Below, one piece after another: positions 1-12,196 of a stretch of 64,000 nt of DNA. Below the pieces are notes generated by a model, which did no database searches, was not told the DNA's origin, and saw only the letters and a program-made list of their open reading frames with translations. The position numbers were made by a program, and so were the translations under genes. The stretch comes from Variovorax sp. OV329 (GTDB lineage Bacteria; Pseudomonadota; Gammaproteobacteria; Burkholderiales; Burkholderiaceae_C), in NCBI RefSeq assembly GCF_900114785.1, contig NZ_FOUG01000001.1, positions 520,397 through 584,396 of the forward strand, written 5' to 3'. Each line of letters starts with the position of its first letter. Position 1 is the stretch's first letter.

Positions 1-430
1 CGGCTTCCCGGTCGGAGGCCATGTGGTCTTCGCGCACGCCGATCCAGAGCCTGCGCGCAAGATCGATGCGGCCGTCGGCAAAACGGAAGCCAGGTGGAGT
101 CAGGGGATCGGGCTTGCCATCCGCGACCTGGCAATAGAGGCGCTGGTCCTGGAAGTGGCTGAAGCAGACCGTGTCGCCGGCGACCGCGACCGCCCCGCCG
201 CCGTATTCGTGGACCCGCGTGCGCGCATTCATGTCCGCAGGCAGCACGTCGGCGATGCGGCCGTCGTCCTGCCGGCAAACCAGCACATGCCGCCCGGCCT
301 CCTGCGGCCGGGCCTCGATCCAGTACAGCCGCCCGCCGTCGAGCTGCACGTCGAGCAGGTCGACCATCGAGCCGGCCACCAGCCCGGGGGTGATGGGCGA
401 TTCCCAGCTGCCAAAGGGAGCGGTCTTCAT
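1..430 (-). CDS. S9 family peptidase (prolyl oligopeptidase-like), N-terminal part only
   Basis: The gene starts at the ATG at 430 and runs off the left edge, so only about 143 N-terminal residues are visible. The translation begins MKTAPFGSWESPITPGLVAG and contains GGRLYWIEARPQEAGRHVL and VHEYGGGAV, the start of the beta-propeller seen in acylaminoacyl-peptidase-like S9 serine peptidases. The catalytic alpha/beta-hydrolase domain would lie outside the window and cannot be checked. It begins 43 bases after the TonB receptor stop on the same strand, so the two are probably co-transcribed. A role in degrading peptides imported by the receptor is an inference from position only. Confidence 0.75.
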   Translation of the reverse strand, partial: MKTAPFGSWESPITPGLVAGSMVDLLDVQLDGGRLYWIEARPQEAGRHVLVCRQDDGRIADVLPADMNARTRVHEYGGGAVAVAGDTVCFSHFQDQRLYCQVADGKPDPLTPPGFRFADGRIDLARRLWIGVREDHMASDREA

Positions 431-473
431 CGGCGGTCCTTCATCTGGACCGGATGATGGCACGGCCCCTTTG

Positions 474-3053
474 TCAGCCGCCCTTGAAGGTGTAGCGCAA
501 GCCCACCCACGCGGTGCGCGGGGCGCCGGGCGTGTACAGCGTGGCCTGCGGCACCGGGTAGTCGCCGTTGGCATTGGCCGGCAGCGGCCGCGCGACATAG
601 CTGCCATTGGGGGTGAAGCCATTGGCCCCCAGTTGGCCGGCGGTGGCGTAGTGCCGGTCGAACAGGTTGGTGACCTGCAGGAAGACCTTCCACCCCGGCT
701 GCGGCTTGTAGTCCACGCCCAGGTTGAACACCGCGTAGCCGCCGGTGCGGCCCGAGCCCGTGTAGTAGAGGCCGTCCGGCGCCTGCTGGCCGTTCTCGTT
801 GCCGCGCACGGCGGTTCCGCTGGCAGCGGTCATGTCCAGCCCGACGCGCCAGGACGTGGTGGGCTCCCAATCCACGTACACCTTGAGCAGCTGCCGGGGC
901 AGCAGCGGAATGCGGTCGCCCGGCTGGATCTGGATGCTGCCCTCGGTGCCCGGAAAGCCGTCGGCCGCCGAGCTGTTGCTGCTGTTGCCGGTGCCGCCCA
1001 CGGTCTCGGCACTGCGGTAGGTCGCGTCGAGGAAGCTCAGGTTGCCGCCCACCGTCCACGCCGCCGCGGGCTTCACATGCAGGCCCATCTCGACGCCCTG
1101 GCGCCGCGTCTTGCCGAAGTTCTTGAAGTAGCCGAAGCCGCTGGAGTCGTCGGCCACGAAGAGAAGGTCGTCCTTGTTGTCGGAGCGGAACACGCCGAAG
1201 TTCCAGACCACCTGCTTGGCCACCGTGCCGCGCAGCCCGGCCTCGAAGGTGGTGGTGACCACCTGCTTGAGCGGCGGGTCGCCCGCGAAGGCATTGGGCA
1301 GCTTGCAGGGGCTGGCCGGGTCGGCACAGCCCAGCTCGATGGCGGTGGGCGCGCGGCTGCCCTGGTTGGCGCCGGCGTAGACAGTGAGCGAATCGCTGGG
1401 CGCCCAGGTCAGGCCGACGGCAGGGTTGAAGCGGCTGAAGGTGTAGTCGCCATCCAGCGAGCCGGGGCCGCCGCCGGGCGTGAGGCCATCGGTGTTGCGC
1501 ACCGAGGTGCGGTTGTAGCGCCCGGCCAGCGTGAGGTGCGTGTTGGCGCCCAGCGCCATGGTGTCGGCCAGGTAGAAGCTGCCGGTGTGCGAACGGCTCG
1601 ACAGGTCCACGCGCGCATCGAAGGCGTCTTCCGATTCCTGGCTGCCGTCGGCGAAGGCACCGGGGCCGGCCACCGAGGCGATGCTGCGGTCGGGGTTGAT
1701 GTAGCCGAACTGCGAGCTCTGGTTGAAGCTCACCCGGCTGGCGTCCCAGGCTGCGCCGGCCACCAGCTTGTGGGTGATGCTGCCGGTGGCGGCATCCAGC
1801 GAGAACTGGCCGGCCAGGCCGTAGTTCTTCTGCCGCGTCTCGGTCTGGTTGATGAGGCCGTTGCACTTCTCGTTGGGCTCGTCGTTGAGCAGGATGTTGG
1901 CGATGCAGCGCCATTTCGGGAAAGGCGTGTTGGCCGCGTTCTCGCCGCTGGTCGGGAAGCCGCTGTAGCCGGCCTGCGCCAGCGCGGCGCGTTCGGCGGC
2001 GTTGGGCTGGTAGACGGCCTGGTCCAGCGACTCGTCGTTCAGGTCGCCGTTGTAGGTGCTGGTCCTGATGTCGCGGTAGTAGGCGTTGCCCGAGAAGCTG
2101 AGCCTGTCGTTGAGCGCCTGGGTGGTGGCGAGGTTGAGGAACAGGGACTTGTTCTTCGTCTCGTCGGGAATGGTTCGCACGCTGCCCCAGTCGCGCTGCA
2201 ATGCGCCGGCTTCCTGCGCGCCGTTGCCGGTCAGGTCGTTGTCCGCCAGCGCCAGGGTCAGCGAGACATCGCCGTTCTTGGTGGTACGGCCCACCTTGGC
2301 GAAGAGCTGGCGCAGGTCGGAGGGCGAGGACGGGCGCCAGCCGTCCTCGTGGTAGGCATTGGCGCTCAGGTACCAGTGCATGCCGTTGGTGGGGTCGTGG
2401 CCGCCGGTCTCGAACTGGGCGCCCACGCGGCCGTACTGGCCCGCCAGCACTTCCACCATCGTGCCCCGGTTGCTGATGCCGTCCTTGGTGTGGATCGACA
2501 GCGCCCCGCCCAGCGTGTTCAGCCCGAACAGGGGGTTGCTGCCCGGCACCAGCGTGATCGAGGAGATGGCGTTGCGCGGGAACAGGTCCCAGCTGACCAC
2601 GTCGCCGAAGGGCTGGTTCAGCCGCACGCCGTCGAGGAACACCGAGAGGCCCTGCGGCGTGCCCAAGAGCGGCGAGGCGGTGAAGCCGCGGTAGTTCACG
2701 TCGGGCTGGAAGGGGTTGCCCTGCGTCTCGGTGACCGTCACGCTGCCCAGGGCGCGGGACATGAAGTTGGTGATGTCGGGCGCATGCATGCGCTCCATGT
2801 CGGCGGCGGTGCCCGTCTGCACGTTGCCCGGGATCTGGTCGAGCGGCAGGTCCAGGCCGGGCAGCGGCGCCGCCTCGATGACCTCGATGGTGGGGAGTTC
2901 GCCGGCGTTGGCGGGCGGGCCGGCCGGCGCCTGTGCCCGCGCCGCCAGGGCGTGGCACAACAGCAGGGTGGCGGTGGCGACCTGCGCCAGTCGCGGCATG
3001 ACGGCTGGCCGGATGCCCCGGATTGCATGAATGGACTGTTTGAAGCGCGGCAC
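474..3053 (-). CDS. TonB-dependent outer-membrane receptor
   Basis: An 859-residue outer-membrane receptor that would import a ligand using TonB energy. A signal peptide is visible (hydrophobic VATATLLLCHALAARAQA, cleavage near residue 42), followed by a TonB-box-like LPTIEVIEAAP at about 53-63 and a plug domain with FLDGVRLNQPFGDVVSWDLF and NTLGGALSIHTKDG. A long beta-barrel ends in WVGLRYTFKGG. The ATG at 3053 gives 18 extra residues before MPRLAQ; the ATG at 2999 would place the signal peptide at the very N terminus and is an equally good start. The ligand is unknown. The partner S9 peptidase gene lies directly downstream. No linked FecI/FecR pair was seen. Confidence 0.9.
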   Translation of the reverse strand: MPRFKQSIHAIRGIRPAVMPRLAQVATATLLLCHALAARAQAPAGPPANAGELPTIEVIEAAPLPGLDLPLDQIPGNVQTGTAADMERMHAPDITNFMSRALGSVTVTETQGNPFQPDVNYRGFTASPLLGTPQGLSVFLDGVRLNQPFGDVVSWDLFPRNAISSITLVPGSNPLFGLNTLGGALSIHTKDGISNRGTMVEVLAGQYGRVGAQFETGGHDPTNGMHWYLSANAYHEDGWRPSSPSDLRQLFAKVGRTTKNGDVSLTLALADNDLTGNGAQEAGALQRDWGSVRTIPDETKNKSLFLNLATTQALNDRLSFSGNAYYRDIRTSTYNGDLNDESLDQAVYQPNAAERAALAQAGYSGFPTSGENAANTPFPKWRCIANILLNDEPNEKCNGLINQTETRQKNYGLAGQFSLDAATGSITHKLVAGAAWDASRVSFNQSSQFGYINPDRSIASVAGPGAFADGSQESEDAFDARVDLSSRSHTGSFYLADTMALGANTHLTLAGRYNRTSVRNTDGLTPGGGPGSLDGDYTFSRFNPAVGLTWAPSDSLTVYAGANQGSRAPTAIELGCADPASPCKLPNAFAGDPPLKQVVTTTFEAGLRGTVAKQVVWNFGVFRSDNKDDLLFVADDSSGFGYFKNFGKTRRQGVEMGLHVKPAAAWTVGGNLSFLDATYRSAETVGGTGNSSNSSAADGFPGTEGSIQIQPGDRIPLLPRQLLKVYVDWEPTTSWRVGLDMTAASGTAVRGNENGQQAPDGLYYTGSGRTGGYAVFNLGVDYKPQPGWKVFLQVTNLFDRHYATAGQLGANGFTPNGSYVARPLPANANGDYPVPQATLYTPGAPRTAWVGLRYTFKGG

Positions 3054-3269
3054 GGCATTCCCCTGGTTGTCGTGGAAGCACGCGCGACTGGCGGCCTCGG
3101 CGCAAGTTACACGCGCGGTGCTGTGGTCGAACAGGGAAAACTTCCCGGCGTCGCCACCTGAGCGAGCGTGCGTGCGCCACGACCGCGGTCAACACACCGC
3201 CGAAGTCCGCGCGCAGCTCACTGTCATGTCCTTGTGACACTTGCCGCCGCCACGATGCGCGTGCCAGGC

Positions 3270-3284
3270 GGGCGCGCACTTTGC
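3270..3284 (+). promoter_or_regulatory. Candidate sigma54 promoter of the eCIS regulator gene
   Basis: The sequence GGGCGCGCACTTTGC matches the -24/-12 consensus TGGCACG-N4-TTGC at all but two positions. The invariant GG (3271-3272) and GC (3283-3284) are exactly 10 bases apart. Predicted transcription start is near 3296, about 70-120 bases upstream of the regulator start candidates. A dyad TGTCA-N8-TGACA lies at 3222-3239, about 30 bases upstream. This would allow the activator to control itself, which is an inference. Confidence 0.45.
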
Positions 3285-3367
3285 GGCTATCCCGTTTGAT
3301 GGATGTTCAACGCCTGCCTGCGGAGGATGATGCGTCCCGATCGTGATGACTCACTCCTGCCGTCGGA

Positions 3368-4432
<1,065 letters not shown>

Positions 4433-4511
4433 CGCGCCTCCTGCTTCCCGGGTCTCCTTCTCTTGAATCTGCCGCGCCACCGGCGCGGCACGATCAGCGC
4501 GCTGCGGCGCC

Positions 4512-4550
4512 GTGTCACCGCATGCACACCCCGTGTCCGCGGCGACACAC
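4512..4550 (+). promoter_or_regulatory. Tandem GTGT-N10-ACAC dyads, candidate activator binding sites
   Basis: Two copies of GTGT-N10-ACAC occur at 4512-4529 and 4533-4550. Their starts are 21 bases apart, close to two helical turns, so they face the same side of DNA. They lie about 150-180 bases upstream of the -24 element at 4696, the normal range for enhancer sites of sigma54 activators. The TGT-N10-ACA pattern resembles the class of NifA-like upstream activator sites. Binding by the neighbouring activator is inferred. Confidence 0.5.
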
Positions 4551-4695
4551 AGGCGCCGCAACCCCGTCCGCCTTCGCGATCCGCCCAGCGCAACCTGCTG
4601 ACCGATCGGCTCGACCGTGTTCCCGGCCACACGCCGCACTTTCGCGCGTCTTCATGAAACCCAATCGAATCAAGCACTTGCGCCCATGCAGGTCA

Positions 4696-4711
4696 TGGCA
4701 CGCGAACTGCA
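4696..4711 (+). promoter_or_regulatory. Candidate sigma54 promoter of the eCIS structural operon
   Basis: The sequence TGGCACGCGAACTGCA matches the sigma54 consensus TGGCACG-N4-TTGCA at every defined position except one T. The GG (4697-4698) and GC (4709-4710) are exactly 10 bases apart. Predicted start of transcription is near 4721, giving a 25-base leader to the ATG at 4746. Because this element lies inside the longer versions of the next reading frame (ATG 4686 or GTG 4617), it argues for the downstream start. Confidence 0.65.
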
Positions 4712-4745
4712 AGACGTAACGCTCGTGACTTCGTGGGTGTCCGCA

Positions 4746-5030
4746 ATGCCCGGCACGTCTACAGATGCGGTGACAGAAGTGGCAGCCGCCTTGCGCCGCT
4801 ACCTGCGCGCACATCCGCAGGCCTGCGACACCTCGGAAGGCATCGCCGCCTGGTGGCGGCCCTTGCCCCCGGTCGCGGGGAATGCGCCGGATGTGGTTGC
4901 CCAGGCGCTGGCTGCGCTGGTGGCCAGCGGCGAGATGGAGTGCGCCCTGGGCCCCGACGGCCAGGCGGTTTACCGCGCTGCGCGGCCCGCAGCGCGCAAG
5001 GGAATGCAGGTGGAGCCGCCAGGTTCCTGA
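4746..5030 (+). CDS. Hypothetical first gene of the eCIS operon
   Basis: A 94-residue protein of unknown function beginning MPGTSTDAVTEVAAALRRYL. It is acidic and helical in its middle (EVAAALRRYLRAHPQACDTS, DVVAQALAALVASGEMECAL). The C-terminal half has a small winged-helix feel (VVAQALAALVASGEMECALG followed by GQAVYRA), which is only an impression. The start at 4746 is chosen because a sigma54-type promoter sits just before it; in-frame starts at 4686 and 4617 would add 20 or 43 residues. It ends 25 bases before the sheath gene, so it is the first gene of the operon and could be a regulatory or assembly factor. Confidence 0.6.
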   Translation: MPGTSTDAVTEVAAALRRYLRAHPQACDTSEGIAAWWRPLPPVAGNAPDVVAQALAALVASGEMECALGPDGQAVYRAARPAARKGMQVEPPGS

Positions 5031-5055
5031 TCGTCAACCGAAAAGTGGGGGATGT

Positions 5056-6672
<1,617 letters not shown>

Positions 6673-6687
6673 TCGAGGAAGAACGAC

Positions 6688-7212
6688 ATGGCACAGTTCA
6701 GCGTCAACGCCACCCGGTTCGATCCGTACAAGAACTTCAAATTCCGCGTGAAGTGGGACGGCCGCTACGTGGCCGGCATCTCCAAGGTGGGCGCGCTCAA
6801 GCGCAGCACCGAGCCTGTGGAGCATCGCGAGGGTGGAGACCCCTCGTCCACCCGCAAGTCGCCGGGGCGCACCAAGTTCGAGGCCATCACGCTGGAGCGC
6901 GGCGTGACCCACGACGTGGAGTTCGAGCGCTGGGCCAACAAGGTGTGGAACTTCGGCTCGGGCCTGGGCGCCGAGGTGTCGCTGTCGAGCTTTCGCAAGG
7001 ACCTGATCATCGAGGTCTACAACGAAGCCGGCCAGCTGGCCATCGCCTACAAGGTGTTTCGCTGCTGGGTGTCCGAATACCAGGCGCTGCCGGACCTGGA
7101 CGCCAACGCCAACGCCGTTGCCATCCAGACCCTGAAGCTCGAGAACGAGGGCTGGGAGCGCGACTACGACGTGGTCGAACCCGCCGAGCCGACCTTCAAC
7201 GAGCCGGCCTGA
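6688..7212 (+). CDS. eCIS inner tube protein (gp19-like)
   Basis: A 174-residue tail-tube protein of the T4 gp19/Hcp-like family, equivalent to Afp1/Afp5, that stacks into the inner tube driven out on contraction. Family signatures are FDPYKNFKFRVKWDGRYVAG near the N terminus, the central TKFEAITLERGVTHDVEFERW, and the C-terminal LPDLDANANAVAIQTLKLENEGWERD. Length fits the family (about 150-175). It is the only tube gene of this type; the second, tube-initiator type is at 15363. Confidence 0.95.
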   Translation: MAQFSVNATRFDPYKNFKFRVKWDGRYVAGISKVGALKRSTEPVEHREGGDPSSTRKSPGRTKFEAITLERGVTHDVEFERWANKVWNFGSGLGAEVSLSSFRKDLIIEVYNEAGQLAIAYKVFRCWVSEYQALPDLDANANAVAIQTLKLENEGWERDYDVVEPAEPTFNEPA

Positions 7213-7244
7213 CGGGCGCTGCATAGCAAGAGGAGGGGAGAGCG

Positions 7245-7958
7245 ATGCGTGCGCTGGCCGGCTCCGAACTGCTGATGCTGTGGGAGCGTGGCGCCAGCCG
7301 CCACGCGCTCGACCGCGGCGCGCTGCTGGCGGCGGCGGCCCGGCCCGACTGGCCGGTCGACGCCATCGCCGACCTGCCGCTCGGAGCGGTCAACAAGAGC
7401 CTTCTGGAATTGCGCGCGGCCTGCTTCGGCTCGCGAATCGACGGTCATGCAGACTGCCCGCGATGCGGCCAACGCCTGGCGTTTGCGGTGGATGCGCACG
7501 AGTTGCTCGCATCCGCGCCCGATGATGATTCCCCGACCAGGCGCGAGGCCGATGTCGCCGGCCTGCGCGTGCGCGCGCCCAGCCTGCGCGACCTCGCCGC
7601 AGTTTCGGCCGAAGCCGATGCGGAACACGCCGCACGCCAGTTGCTTGCGCGCTGCACACTCGCCGGCGATGCAGCCCGACTGGATGACGCTGCGCGCGTG
7701 GCCGTCGAGGAAAAGCTGGATGCGCTCGACCCGCACGCCGATCTGGCCCTGGCGCTGCAATGCGTGGCGTGCGGGCACGCCGACCTGGTGCAACTGGACG
7801 CGGGCCAACTGCTGTGGGACGAGATCGAGGCACGCGCGCAGGCGCTGCTGCACGAGGTGCATAGATTGGCCAGTGCCTACGGCTGGAACGAGTCGCACAT
7901 CCTGGCGCTGACGCCGGCCCGGCGCGCCAGCTACCTGGCGATGCTGGGGGCCGCATGA
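7245..7958 (+). CDS. T4-type baseplate protein with four-cysteine zinc site
   Basis: A 237-residue protein related to the small T4 baseplate assembly family found in eCIS clusters. It carries two CxxC pairs, C71-PR-C74 and C173-VA-C176, that should form one zinc ribbon, and a C terminus (LASAYGWNESHILALTPARR) typical of the family, where a short helix-rich tail follows. A strong ribosome site (GAGGGGAGAG) precedes the ATG. It is probably an assembly or baseplate-core component. Its stop overlaps the next start in ATGA. Confidence 0.8.
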   Translation: MRALAGSELLMLWERGASRHALDRGALLAAAARPDWPVDAIADLPLGAVNKSLLELRAACFGSRIDGHADCPRCGQRLAFAVDAHELLASAPDDDSPTRREADVAGLRVRAPSLRDLAAVSAEADAEHAARQLLARCTLAGDAARLDDAARVAVEEKLDALDPHADLALALQCVACGHADLVQLDAGQLLWDEIEARAQALLHEVHRLASAYGWNESHILALTPARRASYLAMLGAA

Positions 7959-8650
7959 CCGGGTTGCTGCACCGCCTGGCCGCGCGCGCCACCGGCACGG
8001 GCTGGACGGTGCGATCGGACTTGCGCCTGCCATGGGATGCGGCTGGCCTGGCGTCGACGCACGACGACGCGCCGCCGATCGAATCGGCTTTGCCCGGGGT
8101 GCGCGCGCCAGTGCGAGACCGGCAGGATTCGCCCGCTGCCCATTCGCACGAATCACCGCGCGCCGTCTCGCGACGCGCGCAGGAGCCAGTCGTTGCAGAC
8201 GAGCCCGTGGCGCCGCTATCGACGCTCGAACAGTCCGCACCTGCCAAGGAATTGCCGAAGCCACGGATGCCAGCGGCGCGGCAGCCACCTGCGGCATCCC
8301 ATGCATCGGCGAAGGACGCAGGCGTACAGGCGAGGGCAACTGCGCAAACTTCCGAGCGGCCGCAGCCGTCGCCCAGGCAGCGCCAGGGCGAGCCGGCGCC
8401 GCTCTTGCCAGCCCGGCCAGCCACCGCAAGCCACGCAGCGCTGTCGCCCCGCGCGGGGCAGGGCCTTGCCGCCTTCCAGGTCGCGTCGCACACGCAGGCC
8501 GCCGCCGGCCAGGAGACCGAGGTCCACATCCACATCGGCCGGATCGACGTCACGGCCCTGCACGAATCGCCTCGCCCCAAGGCCCGGCCTCGTGAGCGCA
8601 CGCAGGCAGTGTCGCTGGATGCGTACCTCGCCGCGAGGAGCAAGCAATGA
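7955..8650 (+). CDS. eCIS-associated low-complexity protein with conserved IGRIDV tail
   Basis: A 231-residue protein, overlapping both neighbours by 4 bases. The first 35 residues (MTGLLHRLAARATGTGWTVR) are ordered, followed by about 140 residues rich in Pro, Ala, Arg and Ser that look disordered. A short conserved block EVHIHIGRIDVTAL (about 189-202) comes near the end, then LDAYLAARSKQ. Proteins with this layout and an (I/V)xIGRI(E/D)V block occur in eCIS clusters between the zinc baseplate protein and the DUF4255 protein; this is from memory of the family. Function is unknown. A flexible linker or peptide ligand for another particle component is a guess. Confidence 0.7.
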   Translation: MTGLLHRLAARATGTGWTVRSDLRLPWDAAGLASTHDDAPPIESALPGVRAPVRDRQDSPAAHSHESPRAVSRRAQEPVVADEPVAPLSTLEQSAPAKELPKPRMPAARQPPAASHASAKDAGVQARATAQTSERPQPSPRQRQGEPAPLLPARPATASHAALSPRAGQGLAAFQVASHTQAAAGQETEVHIHIGRIDVTALHESPRPKARPRERTQAVSLDAYLAARSKQ

Positions 8651-9980
8651 GCACCGCCCTCGCCATCGCGGGCGTCAGCGCCGTGCTGCGCGACCTGCTC
8701 AACGACGGCCTGGTCAACCGCAACGTGAGTGGCGTGCTGGGTTCCAGCGTCACCGTCAGCCTGCTGGCGCCCGACCGCGTGGTGCCCACGGGCGGCACCG
8801 AGTCCTCGCAGCTCAACCTGTTCCTCTACGGCGTGACGCCCAACGCCGGCTGGCGCAACGAGGCCTTGCCTTCGCGCGACAACGCAGGCCGTGCTCGCCT
8901 GAGCAATCCGCCGCTGGCACTGGACCTGCACTACCTGCTCTCGGCCTACAGCGCCGGCGATCTGCATGCCGAGATCCTGCTGGGCTATGCCATGCAGCTG
9001 CTGCACGAGATGCCGGTGCTCACGCGCGAGGCCATCCGCACAGCGCTCAACCCGTCGCCCGCCACCGGCGCCACCTTGCCGCCTGCCTTGCGTGCGCTGT
9101 CCGACTCCGGGCTGGCCGAGCAGGTGGAACTGATCAAGATCACGCCGCAGCAACTCAACAGCGAGGAGATGTCCAAGCTGTGGACCGCCACGCAAAGCCA
9201 CCTGCGCCCCAGCATGGCCTACAACGCCTCGGTGGTGCTGATCCAGGCGCTGCGCCCGGCCCGCACGCCTTTGCCGGTGCTCACGCGCGGCCGCATCGAC
9301 GAAGACACCGGCCGTGAGACCGGCATCGCGGTGCAGCCCGGCCTGCTGCCCGCCGTGCCGATGCTGGTGCGCGCCGTGCCACCCCTGCGCCAGCCGGTGG
9401 CGGCCATCGGCGACACCGTGGCCCTGGCGGGCAGCCTGCTCGACGGCACCGGCCGCGAGGCATGGCTGCGCAACGACCGCTTCGACATCACCCAGATGCT
9501 GCCGGTGCTGGCCCCAGCGGCCGACCGCCCCGCCGCCAGCGTGGCGGCCTTCTCCCTGGCCGGCCAGCAGGCCACGCTGCCGGCCGGCACCTACCGCGTC
9601 AGCGTGCGCCTGACGCGGCCCGACGCACAGGGCGAAGACCGCCTGCACGAGAGCAACGCGCTGCTGCTCACGCTGGCACCGCGCATCACCAACCTGCCGC
9701 AGACCGTGGCGCGCGCGGGCAACGGCTCGGCCACGGTCACGCTCCAGTTCACGCCGGAGTTGCGCGAAGGCCAGCGTGCCGTGCTGGTGCTGGGCGCAGC
9801 GGAGGTGCTGCCGCAGACGGCCGGGGCCACGCCAGCATCGCTGGTCTTCGTGATTCCCGATGCACCCGTTGGCGTGCACCTGGCGCGCCTGCGCATCGAC
9901 GACATCGACAGTCCCATCATCGACATGGACTTCGAGGCGCCCGAGCTGCCGCGCTTCCTCGACCGCACGGTGGAGATCAC

Positions 9981-9984
<4 letters not shown>
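8647..9984 (+). CDS. DUF4255 protein, tail-terminator/cap-like (Pvc16/Afp16 type)
   Basis: A 445-residue protein with an N-terminal DUF4255 domain (about 1-205; ALAIAGVSAVLRDLLNDGL, QLNLFLYGVTPNAGWRNEAL, LDLHYLLSAYSAGDLHAEIL, LGYAMQLLHEMPVL). A linker and Ig-like beta-sandwich repeats follow (about 250-440; VAAIGDTVALAGSLLDGTGR, FSLAGQQATLPAGTYRVSVR). DUF4255 proteins cap the distal end of the tube in Afp/PVC particles. The Ig-like extension makes it longer than Afp16 (about 300). It is tightly coupled to its neighbours by 4-base overlaps on both sides. Confidence 0.85.
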
Positions 9985-11909
<1,925 letters not shown>

Positions 11910-11917
11910 GGTCCGCC

Positions 11918-12196
11918 ATGCCACGCCTCGTCCTGCACATCGACCGGCTCGTGCTGCATGGCGTGGAGCGCGCTGATGCGGCCGGCGTGGCCGACGCGCT
12001 GCAGGAGCAGCTGGGCGCGCTGCTCGCAGCCGGCGGCAGCCCGCTGGCCGCGCAGGGCAACACGCATGCCCTGCAGGCCGGACGGATCCGGCTTCCGCAT
12101 GACGCAGGCGCCGCGGCCCTGGGCCACGCCGTGGCCACGCGCATCGCGGGCGATCCGGCTGCCGGTACCGGCACCACGAAAGGGGCGCCGCCATGA
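11918..12196 (+). CDS. Small eCIS-associated protein preceding the DUF4157 gene
   Basis: A 92-residue protein beginning MPRLVLHIDRLVLHGVERAD and containing LQEQLGALLAAGG. Short proteins with an (L/V)xIDRLVLxG opening commonly sit beside DUF4157 genes in eCIS clusters, so it may be a dedicated chaperone or adaptor for the next gene; that role is inferred. It starts 8 bases after the ATPase and overlaps the DUF4157 gene start by 4 bases, implying translation coupled to it. Confidence 0.7.
   Translation: MPRLVLHIDRLVLHGVERADAAGVADALQEQLGALLAAGGSPLAAQGNTHALQAGRIRLPHDAGAAALGHAVATRIAGDPAAGTGTTKGAPP

Noticed and set aside
427..3279. A 950-codon open frame on the minus strand overlapping the TonB receptor
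   Set aside because: Its product is Arg/Ala/Pro-rich with no family features, while the overlapping frame is a clear TonB-dependent receptor. Such shadows are expected in high-GC DNA.
4617..5030. Longer versions of the first eCIS gene from GTG 4617 or ATG 4686
   Set aside because: They would place the sigma54-type promoter inside the coding sequence; the ATG at 4746 fits the predicted transcript start.
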